The translations under genes and the position numbers were made by a program. DNA of 64,000 bases from Ailurus styani. Its lineage: Eukaryota; Chordata; Mammalia; Carnivora; Ailuridae. Within the stretch, counting starts at the first letter, position 1. Each line of letters starts with the position of its first letter. The stretch lies in assembly GCA_002007465.1 (NCBI GenBank), contig LNAC01000379.1, positions 1,101,846-1,165,845 of the forward strand, read 5' to 3'. Shown here one piece after another: positions 32,945-43,170 of this stretch. The notes below the pieces were generated by a model. That model did not search any database, was not told where the DNA came from, and saw only the letters and a program-made list of their open reading frames with translations.

Positions 32945-34061
32945 TAAATCCTCAAAGTTGCTTTAAATCAAATACTTTAAATCCTGTGTCATATCTGAGT
33001 CTGGTTTTGATTACTTCGTCTCTTCAAACTACTCTTGATTGCCTTTTGGCATACCTTGTCATTTTGGGCTGAACACAAGACATGTTATGTCAATAGGAAA
33101 TAAAGCAAATAGATGTAGTGTATGTTAATATGGCTAGAAACTAGGCTGTGTTTAAGGTGTGTTGTCACTATAGGTACTATAGTGTCCTTGTTTTTGTCTC
33201 GTCTTTGGTCTTCCCCAAGTATTCCTCCTTAGAGACCATCTGTGTCCTGCAGCTCTTCCAGCTGTTAGTATACTAGAGGCTGGTTGGTATGGCAGGAGTT
33301 GCTGTAGGCATTCTATACTCTTCTAGTTAAGTCTCAGTCCTTGAGTGGTCCAGCATCTCTGGGATGTGGCCTTCACACTCCCAATCTATTTCCTTGAGAC
33401 CCTGTCCCCTTGTGACTGTCTTATTGTTTTTGGGTTGTTTTTTTTTTTTTTTTGTCTTGCTTCGTAAGTGTGATAGGAATTCTGGAGCCAGCTGGGAAGG
33501 GGGTAGGGAGCAATGCCCTTCTCCCAGGTAGGGTACAGTTTCTGTATCACCCAGGGGTAAAAGTTTTCCCCTGGAAAGGACTTTGTCACAGAGCAGGCTT
33601 CTGGCATGTGTGGCAATGGCTCCTCTTCTTTCCCAGCCAGCCAGGGCCAGGAAGGCACCTTTCCCAGGTCCTCATTTTGAAAGCCTGGTGGATTCCTGGA
33701 GGGAAAACTCATAGGAGTAGTGGGGGGCTGCCTTTGACTATGGCCCCCGGGAGTTTTCTCACTCTGATGCTGGCCCACATACAGACTCCAGCAATTTGTC
33801 AAAATTACTAGTGAAGAAAATGGTCCTACTATCTATGGAGTCCAGTGACTTCTGCTCCATGTAAGCAAACCTCAAATGCTGTATCTCTGTACCTGTCTCT
33901 GCAGATTTAGGGGTGACCATTTGCCCTCTGACCTTAGTTCTCTGATGGGTCCCAAACAAGTCATTGATTTTCAGCTCGCTCAGTTTTTCCTGTAAGGATG
34001 GGAGCAATGACTTCCAATCTCCAGAGCTGGAACTGAAAGTCATGTTCCTAAAAGAATGAAA

Positions 34062-34482
34062 ATAAATGTCCCCACAAAGACCTGTACACAAATATTCACA
34101 GAGCTTTATTCATGACAACCAAAAACTGGGGGGGGGGAATCTCCATCAACAAGTGAATGAATGAACAATGTGATATAACCCTACGATAAAATACTACTCA
34201 GCAATAAAAAGGAATGAACTAGTAATAGACGCAACAATACGGGTGAATCTCGAAGTGCTTTGAGTGAAGGAAGACAGACCAAAAATCTACTACATAATGT
34301 ACGATTCTGTTTATATTCTAGGAAACACATTCTAATCTGGAGCACCAGGAATGAGACCAGTAGTTGCCCAAGGCTGGGCAGGGGCAAGGATGGACTGCAA
34401 CATAGAAGGAGGAAACTTTTGGAGGTGATGGATGTGTTGTATATTATGATTGTCGGTCGCGGTTTCACGGGTATATTCATGT
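34062..34482 (+). mobile_element. Ancient L1 ORF2 tail and 3' UTR, sense
   Basis: It reads CCTGTACACAAATATTCACA, then AAATACTACTCAGCAATAAA, GAGACCAGTAGTTGCCCAAG and GGTGATGGATGTGTTGTATA. Confidence 0.78.
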
Positions 34483-34484
34483 GT

Positions 34485-34630
34485 TGTTCCCATCACCTGG
34501 GAATTTATGGAAATGCAAACTCTCAGCCTCCACCTGAATCAGAAACTCTGAGGGATGGACCCAAAAATCTGTGACTTAACAAGCCCTCCAGGCGATTCCA
34601 ATGCACGCGAATGTCTGAGAATCACTTACA
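34485..34630 (+). mobile_element. MER5A-type DNA transposon fragment
   Basis: It reads CACCTGGGAATTTATGGAAA, then CTGAATCAGAAACTCTGAGG, CTTAACAAGCCCTCCAGGCG and GAATGTCTGAGAATCACT, a clear MER5A match. Confidence 0.85.
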
Positions 34631-34634
34631 CTAG

Positions 34635-34757
34635 TCCAACGTTCCATTTCACAACTGAGAACACTGAGACCCAGGTGTCCAAGTTCACCAAGTTGCTCTC
34701 TGAGAGAACTAGCGTTCTGACCCTCAACCCTGTCCTCTTTCCAGTATGCCACAGAGT
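34635..34757 (-). mobile_element. MIR fragment, antisense
   Basis: CCATTTCACAACTGAGAACA followed by CTGAGACCCAGGTGTCC and CACCAAGTTGCTCTC is consistent with a reversed MIR core. Confidence 0.55.
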
Positions 34758-34759
34758 TC

Positions 34760-35083
34760 CAGAAACATGTTTGCTGACTACCAGTGGAAAGGACAGTAAC
34801 CTCTTCCTTCTACTAGGAAAGAGCTTAAAACGTTATTAAGTGTTCCTGTAAATTCAGGAAGGTTACCAAACATGTGGAATGAATCAAGTCCAGCCACGTG
34901 CATTCCAAAGGCCAACGAGAGACTCTTCCTGCTTTTAGCATTAATTTTGCTTCCCTTGACATCAGGGATTCTGGATAACAACCACCTTAAACAAATATTT
35001 GCAGTGCTTGGCTCACTCAGCCTGCTGCAAGCTGCCAGAAGCAACACATAAAGCACAGAACACAGACACATCCAGTCCTTTCG
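34760..35083. other. Unique sequence, possibly conserved
   Basis: Non-repetitive, with a few homeodomain/E-box-like words (TAGCATTAATTTTGC, CCACGTGC). No gene seen. Confidence 0.35.
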
Positions 35084-35096
35084 GAAACAGCAAATA

Positions 35097-35314
35097 GGGG
35101 CACCTGGGTGGCTCAGTGGGTTAAAGCCTCTGCCTTCGGCTCAGGTCATGATCTCAGGATCCTGGGATCAAGCCCTGCATTAGGCTCCCTGCTTGGCAGG
35201 GTGCCTGCTTCCTCCTCTCTCTATGCCTGCCTCTCTGCCTACTTATGAATCTCGCTCTCTGTGTGTCAAATAAATAAATAAAATCTTAAAAAAAAAAAAA
35301 AGAAAGAAAAGAAA
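35097..35314 (+). mobile_element. CAN-SINE with 13-bp TSD
   Basis: A mustelid-like copy with a long A/GAAA tail. GAAACAGCAAATA at 35084-35096 and 35315-35327 is a perfect TSD. Confidence 0.97.
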
Positions 35315-35327
35315 GAAACAGCAAATA

Positions 35328-35701
35328 AAGGGCCCCTGAAACCCAGCGCTCCGGGGACGCTGCAAGAGAGCTGGCCAGAGAGGCCAGCCACACCTCACCA
35401 GCCGAAAAAATGGGTAACTGAGTAGCAAAATCTTTTAAAAGGATCCCGATTAGTGGAGCAGTAAGGGACCCATATAGCCAGGCAGGGCCAGGCTGGCTGG
35501 GCAGACTGCTTCCTTTGATCATGTTGAAATTGATCCATGTGAAAGGGAGAGGGCCTGGAAACCATTCATTCACCTGATGTCTTCAGTGCTTCTAGTACCA
35601 TTGCTGCTACCACAAGATCCAGAAAAATCCGAGGTGCGGGGCATGGGATGGTATTGGAGCAACAGTTTTAGAACACTTAGAACTAGAATATGCAGTATTT
35701 T
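35328..35701. other. Unique sequence, no gene seen
   Basis: No recognisable repeat or gene. Confidence 0.45.
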
Positions 35702-35873
35702 GGGAGCATCTGGAGGGGCTCAGTCGGTTGAGTGTCCAACTCTTGACTTCGGCTCAGGTCATGATCTCAGGGTTGTGATGGAGCCCCGAGTCGGGCTCTG
35801 TGCTGGGCATGGAACCTGCTTGTCCCTCCCCCTCTGCTCCTCTCTCTCAAGTAAGTAAATAAAATCTTTTTTA
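35702..35873 (+). mobile_element. CAN-SINE, sense, older
   Basis: It reads GGGAGCATCTGGAGGGGCTC, then TGACTTCGGCTCAGGTCATG and AAGTAAGTAAATAAAATC. Confidence 0.92.
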
Positions 35874-35875
35874 AA

Positions 35876-36959
35876 AATTAAGAAATAAAATGGGCAGCAT
35901 GCCACCATTGAGGCACAAGAAATCACTCAGGGTTGAATTAGCGCAGAATACATAAAACAATTTTGCCCATAAATCATCCATAGAGAATAAGACATCAGTA
36001 ATAGGTTCAAGTTGGGGGGGAAGGAAGGAAGGACTCTTTGCTTGTTCCTTCTCTTGCCATAAGGATCTTTCCTTCTCTGCAGTTTCCTAAATCTGTGATT
36101 CTACAACTTCCTTTAACACGGTTTCCCCCCCCTTCCTCCAGCCTTCTTCTCCATGCCTCCCCTCTCCTCTCCCTTGTTCCTTCTGTTCCTCCAAGCACAA
36201 TCCTTATCCTGTCCCAAGCCCAGATAAGCAGCCTGAGATTCGGGCGGGGTCTGCCAGCTGCACCTGCCCCATGGCAGACCAGGGGGAAGTAGTGTTTGGG
36301 CCCGCACAGCTTCGGGGGGACTGGGAATCACTCGGCTTGCCCAGGACCAAACACAGCCTCCTCGCCGCCCTCTTTGGCTGGAAGTCCCCCTAAATGGCAC
36401 GGACGCCGATGGCACTGACCTCTCTATGCCGACCTAGGCCCCGTGAGTGCCGGCAGCTTCAGTCTCCCTGAAGCCCCAACCCACACGATGCTAATCTTGA
36501 ACAGACCGGCCCTGTTCTGACCAAACTCCTAGACAGAGAGGTATAGAAATGGGCCTTGTCACCATCTTTGCCTTGTACCCCCCGAAATGCACTCGTGTCA
36601 CACTCCCCTTAAGTTCAGAGCCCCCATAACGTCCAAGAGAGTAACCCTGTCCCCTTCCCGTTGGCACTTGCTACCTGGACTGTCAGCTTCGCCCTCCCAC
36701 CCCAGGAAGCTGGATTTTATACCATTTTCCGCTTCTCCCTGATGGAGGTTTTACTCCTCAGCTCCCCAGTGCGTGCTCCCAGCATGCCCTGTGGCTCCAT
36801 CAATACCCCGCTGGGGCTGAATTATAACCGCCTTTCTCCCGCCTCTCATTTCTTTCTTCCCCACTTCCTTTTTTTTCCCCCATCTCCTCTCTCTTTTACT
36901 TCCATCCCTGCTCTCTAAACTCTTCTCCCTCCCTCCCGTCCCTTCCTTTTCCTTTTCAG
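35876..36959. other. SINE-free unique sequence with CpG-rich and pyrimidine-rich parts
   Basis: 36235-36450 has scattered CpGs (TTCGGGCGGGGTC, CTCGCCGCCCTC, GGACGCCGATGG). From about 36830 to 36957 the plus strand is mostly C/T and ends TTCCTTTTCCTTTTCAG, a textbook-looking 3' splice acceptor. No coding exon can be proved. Confidence 0.45.
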
Positions 36960-37314
36960 AATCCCTTCCCCCCACCGTAATTATGGCACATTTAGTGTTC
37001 TACAAGAACAAGACAGAACAATCACTCCGTGAACAGGATCCGGGGACTGAAGTGTCTCTTTATGACCTTGACCATTTTACACAACCAATTTTCAAAGAAG
37101 ATGGATTAATCAAGGTTGATTTGAACCTGCTGCCCCCTGTCAGAGTCTCTGAAGCTGATCTTCCCGACGCAACAATTTTCCATTTTAACAGAGGCTGTCA
37201 GGGAGGAGGATGTTAAGACAGTCAAGTGCTCTTTGCTCCCCTCCAGCCACCGAAAAGCAATTTTCGCTAATGCTAGTGAGGATTACATTAAAATTGTGTA
37301 AAAGAAAGACATGA

Positions 37315-37317
<3 letters not shown>
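36960..37317 (+). promoter_or_regulatory. Candidate conserved non-coding element or terminal exon
   Basis: A non-repetitive block in a SINE-free interval. Visible words include GGATTAATC (37103-37111, OTX/PITX-like on both strands), ATCAAGG, an NKX2-like TCAAGTG, and GCTAATGCTAG with GATTACATTAAAATTG. Directly upstream is a long pyrimidine tract ending in CAG. A 77-codon frame (36983-37216) starts MAHLVFYKNKTEQSLREQD and matches nothing I recognise. An enhancer-type element is my first reading and an exon of an unannotated transcript is the alternative. Confidence 0.4.

Positions 37318-37318
<1 letters not shown>

Positions 37319-37361
<43 letters not shown>
37319..37361. repeat. Poly-T run (43 T)
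   Basis: A pure 43-base T run. It is the A-tail, seen from the other strand, of the putative retro-insertion at 37321-37517. Confidence 0.98.
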
Positions 37362-37363
<2 letters not shown>

Positions 37364-37517
37364 GGCTGGTGCTCCGCAGGTCTGTGAAGGTGCTCTCTCC
37401 AATCAGCTCTAGCTACTGAGGCTAACCTGAAATGTTAAAAACCCAGGGGTTGAGTGGAAAGGATCCCACTGTGGATCACCATAATCTGTTACCACTGGTT
37501 GAGCCTAAAACCTCACT
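37321..37517 (-). mobile_element. Putative A-tailed retro-insertion of an unidentified RNA
   Basis: In antisense, a body of about 156 bases (37362-37517) ends in a tail of more than 40 A. The block is flanked by GACATGACCTCTT (37308-37320) and GACCTGACCTCTT (37518-37530), a 13-bp direct repeat with one mismatch, as expected for L1-driven insertion. The body is not CAN-SINE, L1, MIR or L2. Read on the minus strand it begins GTGAGGTTTTAGGCTCAACC and ends CCTGCGGAGCACCAGCCGC before the tail, with no AATAAA. The source RNA is unknown. Confidence 0.55.
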
Positions 37518-37530
37518 GACCTGACCTCTT

Positions 37531-38419
37531 CCAAACCATTTTTCATGCTTCTTGGAATTCAAGACAACTTTCCATTTCAGATCTTTGGAAGGAAGGAGGC
37601 TGGTCCAAAGTGATACAAAGTTTTAAATTGGTTGGTGATTCCCAACTGATTCTGATCAATTGATACATCCAAAACATCCAGCCTTCCAGTACTATAATCT
37701 GCCTTCTTAATTTAAAGCACAGAGTGTGACTTTAAGTGTCCCCCTCTCCACCAGTCCTTGCCAGGGAGAAGCCCTCAAGAGGCTTAAGAAGAAATGATAA
37801 AGCAAAGAGACCCTCAAATCACATACACACCCACTTTTAAAACCCCAAAACATTTCACTTGCACATTATATTCTCTCTCTCTCTTTTTTACATTATACAC
37901 TTAAGTAAAACAATTAGCTGTACCAGTTCAAGTGTCAAAAGAACTATAAGGCATGGATCTGCTACTAGATCTTCTATGTGATCTTGTGTTTTTAGACAAG
38001 AATCCCTGAAAATGACATGTGCATGTTTCTAGCAGAAAAGACCATATGGGTACATTTTGTTTTCAGTAGAAAAAAAAAACACCTCCCTACTTTTTCAAAT
38101 AACTACTTAAGCCCCAAGAAGACCTTCATCAAATCAGATCCCCATTTGCTCCAACTCTTCTCTATTTAAAACTAGCAGTGGCCAAACTGACCATGGCTTC
38201 TGGTCCTTGGCTCTGGTAGTCTAACTTGCTCAAAGGATTGTGGGCTGTGCACAGCTTAGGCTGTCCTAGCCAGGGAAGGCAAATTACTCATTTCCAAATA
38301 CTGACCTTGATACCTGGGTTAGGATTCTTCCTAGGGTAGCCCCCTAACTTCATTGTACATTACGTTCTTCTATCTTCCAGTATTAGCCATGTCATTATGT
38401 TCTCTTTTTTTTTAACTTC
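37531..38419. other. Unique sequence, no gene seen
   Basis: No repeats apart from short CT and A runs. No convincing reading frame. Confidence 0.5.
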
Positions 38420-38556
38420 CAGTATTCATTCACTCAAATATGTATAGAACGCCTGCTACGTGCCAGTCTACTGGCTAGGTACTAATGAGAGAGGTGGTCA
38501 CATTGCAATGAGCAAGGCAGTCACAATGTCTTCCCTCAGTTTACAATCCAGTGTTC
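38420..38556 (-). mobile_element. L2 3' end fragment, antisense
   Basis: It reads TATTCATTCACTCAAATATG, then GCCTGCTACGTGCCAGTCTA and GGTACTAATGAGAGAGG, followed by TTACAATCCAG. Confidence 0.7.
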
Positions 38557-38559
38557 TCC

Positions 38560-39650
38560 TGGGTCTGCTGTTTGATTCTTGGCCCAGACTTTTTTCCTAA
38601 GTCCCTTCCTTAACCCAGGTGTTTCTACTCTACTCCTTAGACCAGTTGTGGGCATTGAATAATCCAGTACACAGGGGTTTCCTGCCTTAACTCCAGGCCT
38701 GAGACCCAAAGCCTGGCCAGAAGGATCTTGATAGGCCAGAAACAAAGAGGCCAGACAGGTCACCATTACCCCCTAGATCTGGTCCTATCTTTTTCCCAGT
38801 CACAATCTATCTATATCCAGATTCCTGAAACTCATGTCACAGGAATCTGATGGCCAGGTCTGTGCTTGTTCCTTTGTCTCTGTGTTCCCTAACACTGCCC
38901 AGTCAATCACTGGATTTGTATGGAGCCTTGTACATTCAAACTAGTAGATGGTCATAACACCCCAAAATCGGTTTCAGACCTGTAAAGACAGAGACATCAT
39001 TCAAAACCTGTATGAGTCAGCGTCCCATCAGGAATTAACTAGTTACAAAGGTGCAGGCAGGGTGCCCAGGGCTGGGAACAGGAGATAGGGATGAATTTAC
39101 CATCTAGGCAAGAGGCCTTTGACGTCATTCCTACAGGACAGCATCCAAGGCTGAGTGTGGGATGGAGAGGGATGGAGGGAAGCTCTGGAGGGGCAGATGG
39201 GAGCTATCCAGCACAGAACTCCTCATTCAGATTTTGCAATAATTCAGAGGAGCAGAGATCAAGGTCTTGTTCGTTGGACCGTGAAAACTGGCTTTGTTAA
39301 CCAAACGAGCAGGATAAACTAAATGGCAAAAAGAGCTTTTAATCCTTTGGAAGAAAGTAAACATTTTCAGACATTTTAAAACTATGTAAGACTCCATTTG
39401 CAAGGGACATTGAATAAAATTTTTCTTATCTATTTATTAAAATAGGTCTCACTTTGACACTTTGTTAGCACTAGCTCATGTTAGTAAATGTGACTGAAAG
39501 GAATGGAACTGTATTGATTGAAAATAGCCTGGATTCTGGATTTAAAGCTATTCCAGGTTGGTTTTCTTGCACCCCCCCCAAAAAAACTAGGTATACCAAA
39601 TTAGGGAGGTTGAATGCTTATAGTAACATAACATTGTTACCAATGAACGA
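38560..39650. other. Unique sequence, no gene seen
   Basis: About 1.1 kb without recognisable transposons or coding evidence. This is the right part of the SINE-free interval 35874-39656. Confidence 0.45.
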
Positions 39651-39656
39651 AACATT

Positions 39657-39820
39657 GCTTATTTATTAGAGAGAGAGGGGAGAGGCAGATGGAAAGATTC
39701 CTCAAGCAGACACCCTGCTGAGCGTGGAGCCTGGAGGCTCGATCTCACGACCCTGAAATCATGACCTGAGCCGAAATCAAGAGTCGGATGCTTAACCGAC
39801 TATGCCACTCAGGCGCCCCG
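39657..39820 (-). mobile_element. CAN-SINE, antisense
   Basis: It runs from GCTTATTTATTAGAGAGAGA to ATGCCACTCAGGCGCCCC. A diverged copy. Confidence 0.92.
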
Positions 39821-40044
39821 AGGCCCTTATTTTTTAAAAATAATAATAATAAATGCACCTCATTCCCCGAGCTTCCATCGCACAGCCCAAGCTCCTGACT
39901 TCCCCTTCTGCCTGCACTGCTGACCCTGAGCAGTCTAGCCAGACTGCCCACGTGGTAAGGCCGAGGCCCCATCTAAAGCCGTACAACTAGTCCCAACTAG
40001 TCTCACAACTAGTCTCTGATGGACAAACTCTGATCACTGAGGCT

Positions 40045-40262
40045 GATCCTCAGCGTCAGACACATTGGCTTGGCCATTTATTAGGTGTGCCGCTTCGGGC
40101 AAGTTACTTACTTTCTCTGAGCCTCACCTTCTTCAGCTTGAAAATGGGGATAACGATAAGTCTGCATCATCAGTTGTTACAGGGATTACACAAGACAATT
40201 GTCAATAAAGCACCTCGCACAGTGCCCAGCCCATTACAAGCGCACAGTAAAAACCATTATTT
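40045..40262 (+). mobile_element. MIR, sense
   Basis: It reads GGGCAAGTTACTTACTTTCT, then GAGCCTCACCTTCTTCAGCT, GAAAATGGGGATAACGATAA and GCACCTCGCACAGTGCCCAG. Confidence 0.88.
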
Positions 40263-40904
40263 TTTTCCTCAGACGCAAGAGCTAATGCGAAGAAAAGGAG
40301 GGAAAAAAGCAGGGGTGAGGAGTGGGTTACCTTTCAATTAACTAGAATGTTACATTGCCCAGACTCCCATTCCCCAAGGGGGGCCATTAAGTCTACATTT
40401 GTGGTATTGATTTTTCCAGGACAACGAACATTTTACACGTTAAGCATCTCCACCTCCCGCCGCTGTTTCACAGGTGTCAGCTATAATAAGATCTCCACTC
40501 ACAATCGACGCAGAAGTCTCTATCTCCTCTGTCAAGAGCAGGAGGCAAAACAGGACTAAAGACCTCGGTCACTACTGGGGTGTGGGGGAGGGATGTGTCT
40601 AAAAAGCTTTAAGAAATAGACTGGGAAGGGGATCTGAGGTGGAATAAGAGACAAAAGGGGAAGAGATTCAAGTTGCTACAGTGTCTTTGGCTCTTAAACC
40701 AGAGAAAATACATCGGCACGTGTTAGGCACACTCTCACATCTGATTTATTTCTCCCTTTATCCTTGTGGCACAAAGTCCAGGGTCCCGAATTTCCCCACT
40801 TCCCCAATCCCCACAAGGGGAGGGGATAAGAGGAGACAAGAACACGCAGGCCAATCTGAATACCCCTCCCAGCCTCCAACATAGCCTCGCTCCTTCCATC
40901 CTTG
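40263..40904. other. Unique sequence, no gene seen
   Basis: No recognisable repeats. Short frames only. Confidence 0.45.
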
Positions 40905-41032
40905 CCCCTGTAGCCTGTTGTCCACATAACGGCTCCAGATCTAGTCTGTTGCCCTGTAGCAGACGATGCCCCTCATCTGCTCAAACCCATCCAATGTCTT
41001 TCCATCTCCCTCAAAGTAAAAGTCTTAGTCCT
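40905..41032 (+). mobile_element. L2 fragment, sense
   Basis: GCTCAAACCCATCCAATGTC followed by TTTCCATCTCCCTCAAAGTA and AAAGTCTTAGTCCTG is the L2 interval upstream of its 3' UTR. An L2-like tail reappears at 41630-41726 (GGGCCTCTAACAGTGGCTGG, CAATATTTGTGGAATAAGT). Confidence 0.7.
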
Positions 41033-41211
41033 GGGGCACCTGGATGATTCGGTCAGTGAAGTGTCTGCCTTCCGCTCAGGTCATGATCCCAAGGTCCTGG
41101 GATTGAGCTCCACCTTGGGATCCCTGCTCAGCGGGGAGCTTGCTTCTCCCTTTCCCTCTGCCCCTCCCCACCGCTTGTGCTCGCTCTCTCTCAAATAAAT
41201 AAATAAAATCT
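41033..41211 (+). mobile_element. CAN-SINE, sense
   Basis: It reads GGGGCACCTGGATGATTCGG to AAATAAATAAATAAAATCTT. It is directly tail-to-tail with the following antisense SINE. Confidence 0.94.
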
Positions 41212-41412
41212 TTTTTTTTAAGATTTTATTTATTTATTTATATGACAGAGAGAGAGAGACAGAGATCACAAGTAGGCAGAGAGGCAGGCAGAGAGAGGAG
41301 GAAGCAGGCTCCCTGCTGAGCAGAGAGCCCGATGCGGGCCTCGATCCCAGGACCCTGAGATCATGATCTGAGCTGAAGGCAAAGGCTTTAACCACTGAGC
41401 CACCCAGGCGCC
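41212..41412 (-). mobile_element. Young CAN-SINE, antisense
   Basis: It runs from TTTTTTAAGATTTTATTTAT to GAGCCACCCAGGCGCC, with the mustelid-like middle. It forms an inverted repeat with the element to its left. Confidence 0.95.
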
Positions 41413-41424
41413 GTCATGTTGTCT

Positions 41425-41626
41425 TTTTTTTTAAAGATTTTATTTCTTAATTTCAGAGAGAGCACGAGTGGGGAGAGGGGCAGGGGGACAAGCAGACACC
41501 CCACTAAGTGTACAGAGCCTTACATGGGGTCTGGCAGTGGGAGGGGGGCTCAATCCCAGGACCCCGAGATCACAACCTGAGCCAAAGTCAGACATGCAAC
41601 CCACTAAGCCACCCGGGCACCCCAGA
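41425..41626 (-). mobile_element. CAN-SINE, antisense, with TSD
   Basis: It ends AAGCCACCCGGGCACCCC. GTCATGTTGTCT (41413-41424) and GTCATGTTATCT (41627-41638) form the TSD. Confidence 0.93.
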
Positions 41627-41739
41627 GTCATGTTATCTCTTGGCTGTCCACATGGCTGTGTTCCCAGGGCCTCTAACAGTGGCTGGCATGTGACAAACAC
41701 TCAATATTTGTGGAATAAGTAAATTCACATAGTTTCAAG

Positions 41740-41893
41740 CAGTGGTTCCCAGCCCTCGATGTACATTTAGAATCACTTGAATAGGGGGGCTTTTAAAACT
41801 TACTGACATCCATTAAATCTGAATCTCAGGGAGTAGGGCCCAAAAATCATCTTGTTTTTAAAGCTAACCAGGTGATCCTAATACAAGGCTAGC
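41740..41893 (+). mobile_element. MER5A-type DNA transposon
   Basis: It reads CAAGCAGTGGTTCCCAGCCC, then TTTAGAATCACTTGAATAGG, AAATCTGAATCTCAGGGAGT and GCTAACCAGGTGATCCTAAT. Confidence 0.85.
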
Positions 41894-42659
41894 ATTAACT
41901 CCCGGTTCAAAAAGTCAAAATAGCCCTTAATATCTTATGAATAACAGGGACAACCCCTCTGCAGAGAAAACCAATATATATTCATTAAATAAAGAATCTG
42001 GATGAGATCAGGTTCAAATGATCACCAAGGGGGAAGAAACCAAAACAGGCAGTCAGTAGAGTATGGTGAAGGCAGAGTTGTGCGGCATTGTTGAGTGTGC
42101 TACGGTTAAGAAGTGAGACGGGCTATACCCCCATGTGCACCTGTGCCTCCATGGAATCAACTAGGGTCCACAAGTCAGCTTTCAGTTTCAGAGGTTAACA
42201 AACTTTTTTGTCAGCCCATTCAGAGGGGATCTTCATGAGGGATTAACTCCCATTCACCAAACTCCCAATAGCCTGATAACACGGGCTGCATTATTACACA
42301 GCTACAGGATTAATTCACAGTTCCACAGCCCTGACAGAGAGGAGGGCCATACAGAAATGGAATACTGGATGCATAAGTCTTAATTTAGGGGTGAGGGAGG
42401 GGAGAGAAGGCCATCTGAAAGGGCGCACTGCCTAGGTAGGCCCTTCTCAGAGAGGCATGCCTTGTGGTAAGCATCTGGAGCCACTGTAGGGAGCCTCTGC
42501 TTTGCCTAAGCCTTTAGCCCTGTTTTTGACAAGGGATTAGAGGTGCCAAATACCTGGTGGTGAGAGGAAATGGGATACATCAAATGGAGAGAAATAAATT
42601 CGCATTTCCCACTGAAAGGGAAAGGGGGGGATGCATGGTGGAGGTGGGGAAAGAAGTTG
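41894..42659. other. Unique sequence, no gene seen
   Basis: No recognised repeat or gene. Confidence 0.45.
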
Positions 42660-42671
42660 AACACTAACTAC

Positions 42672-42854
42672 TGGGTGGCTCAGTGGGTTAAAGCCTCTGC
42701 CTTCAGCTCAGGTCATGATCTCAGGGTCCTGGGATGGAGGCCCGCATCGGGCTCTCTGCTCGACAGGGAGCCTGCTTCCTCCTCTCTCTCTGCCTGCCTC
42801 TCTGCCTACTTGTGATCTCTCTCTCTGTGTCAAATAAATAAATAAAATTAAAAA
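42672..42854 (+). mobile_element. CAN-SINE, 5'-truncated by about 8 bases, with TSD
   Basis: It starts TGGGTGGCTCAGTGGG without the usual GGGCGCC. AACACTAACTAC at 42660-42671 and 42855-42866 is a perfect TSD, so the truncation happened at insertion. Confidence 0.96.
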
Positions 42855-42866
42855 AACACTAACTAC

Positions 42867-43053
42867 CATTTTTAATTATGCACATATGATCTCATTTAAT
42901 CCTCCCACCAGCACTGCGAGGAAGGCACTACTATTTCCTTCTATGTGCAAGAAACTGAGGCTCCGAGAGGTTAAACAGGTTGCCTGAGATCACACAGGTG
43001 GTCAGTAGTAGAGGCCGGATTGGACCTCTCTAAAGCCCATGCCTTAACCAAGT
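42867..43053 (-). mobile_element. MIR, antisense
   Basis: It reads GATCTCATTTAATCCTCCCA, then GCAAGAAACTGAGGCTCCGA, GAGGTTAAACAGGTTGCCTG and GATCACACAGGTGGTCAG. Confidence 0.9.
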
Positions 43054-43054
43054 T

Positions 43055-43170
43055 GTCCTCAAACGTTTTTGTTCATGAGGACCTGTATGATATGCTAACT
43101 GCTGGGACCCAACCCCTGAGATTCTGATTTGGAGGGTCTAAGGGGAGCCCAATAATCTGCATGTCTTAAG
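43055..43170 (+). mobile_element. MER5-like DNA transposon fragment
   Basis: GGGACCCAACCCCTGAGATT, CTGATTTGGAGGGTCTAAGG and CCCAATAATCTGCATGTCTT fit a MER5-type body. Confidence 0.65.

Larger units (their letters stand above)
32185..34060 (-). mobile_element. L1M/HAL1-like remnant, antisense, split by two SINEs
   Basis: Text such as GCATTCACTGATTCTTTCCT, TGTCATATCTGAGTCTGGTT, TTTGGGCTGAACACAAGACA and CAGTTTTTCCTGTAAGGATG resembles reversed upstream parts of old L1/HAL1 elements. (TAG)n lies at 32241-32260 and T17 near 33437. The overlapping frames at 33386-33811 are by-products. Confidence 0.5.

Noticed and set aside
33386..33811. Overlapping frames of 138 and 119 codons on opposite strands
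   Set aside because: They lie in old antisense L1/HAL1-like sequence and one runs through a poly-T stretch.
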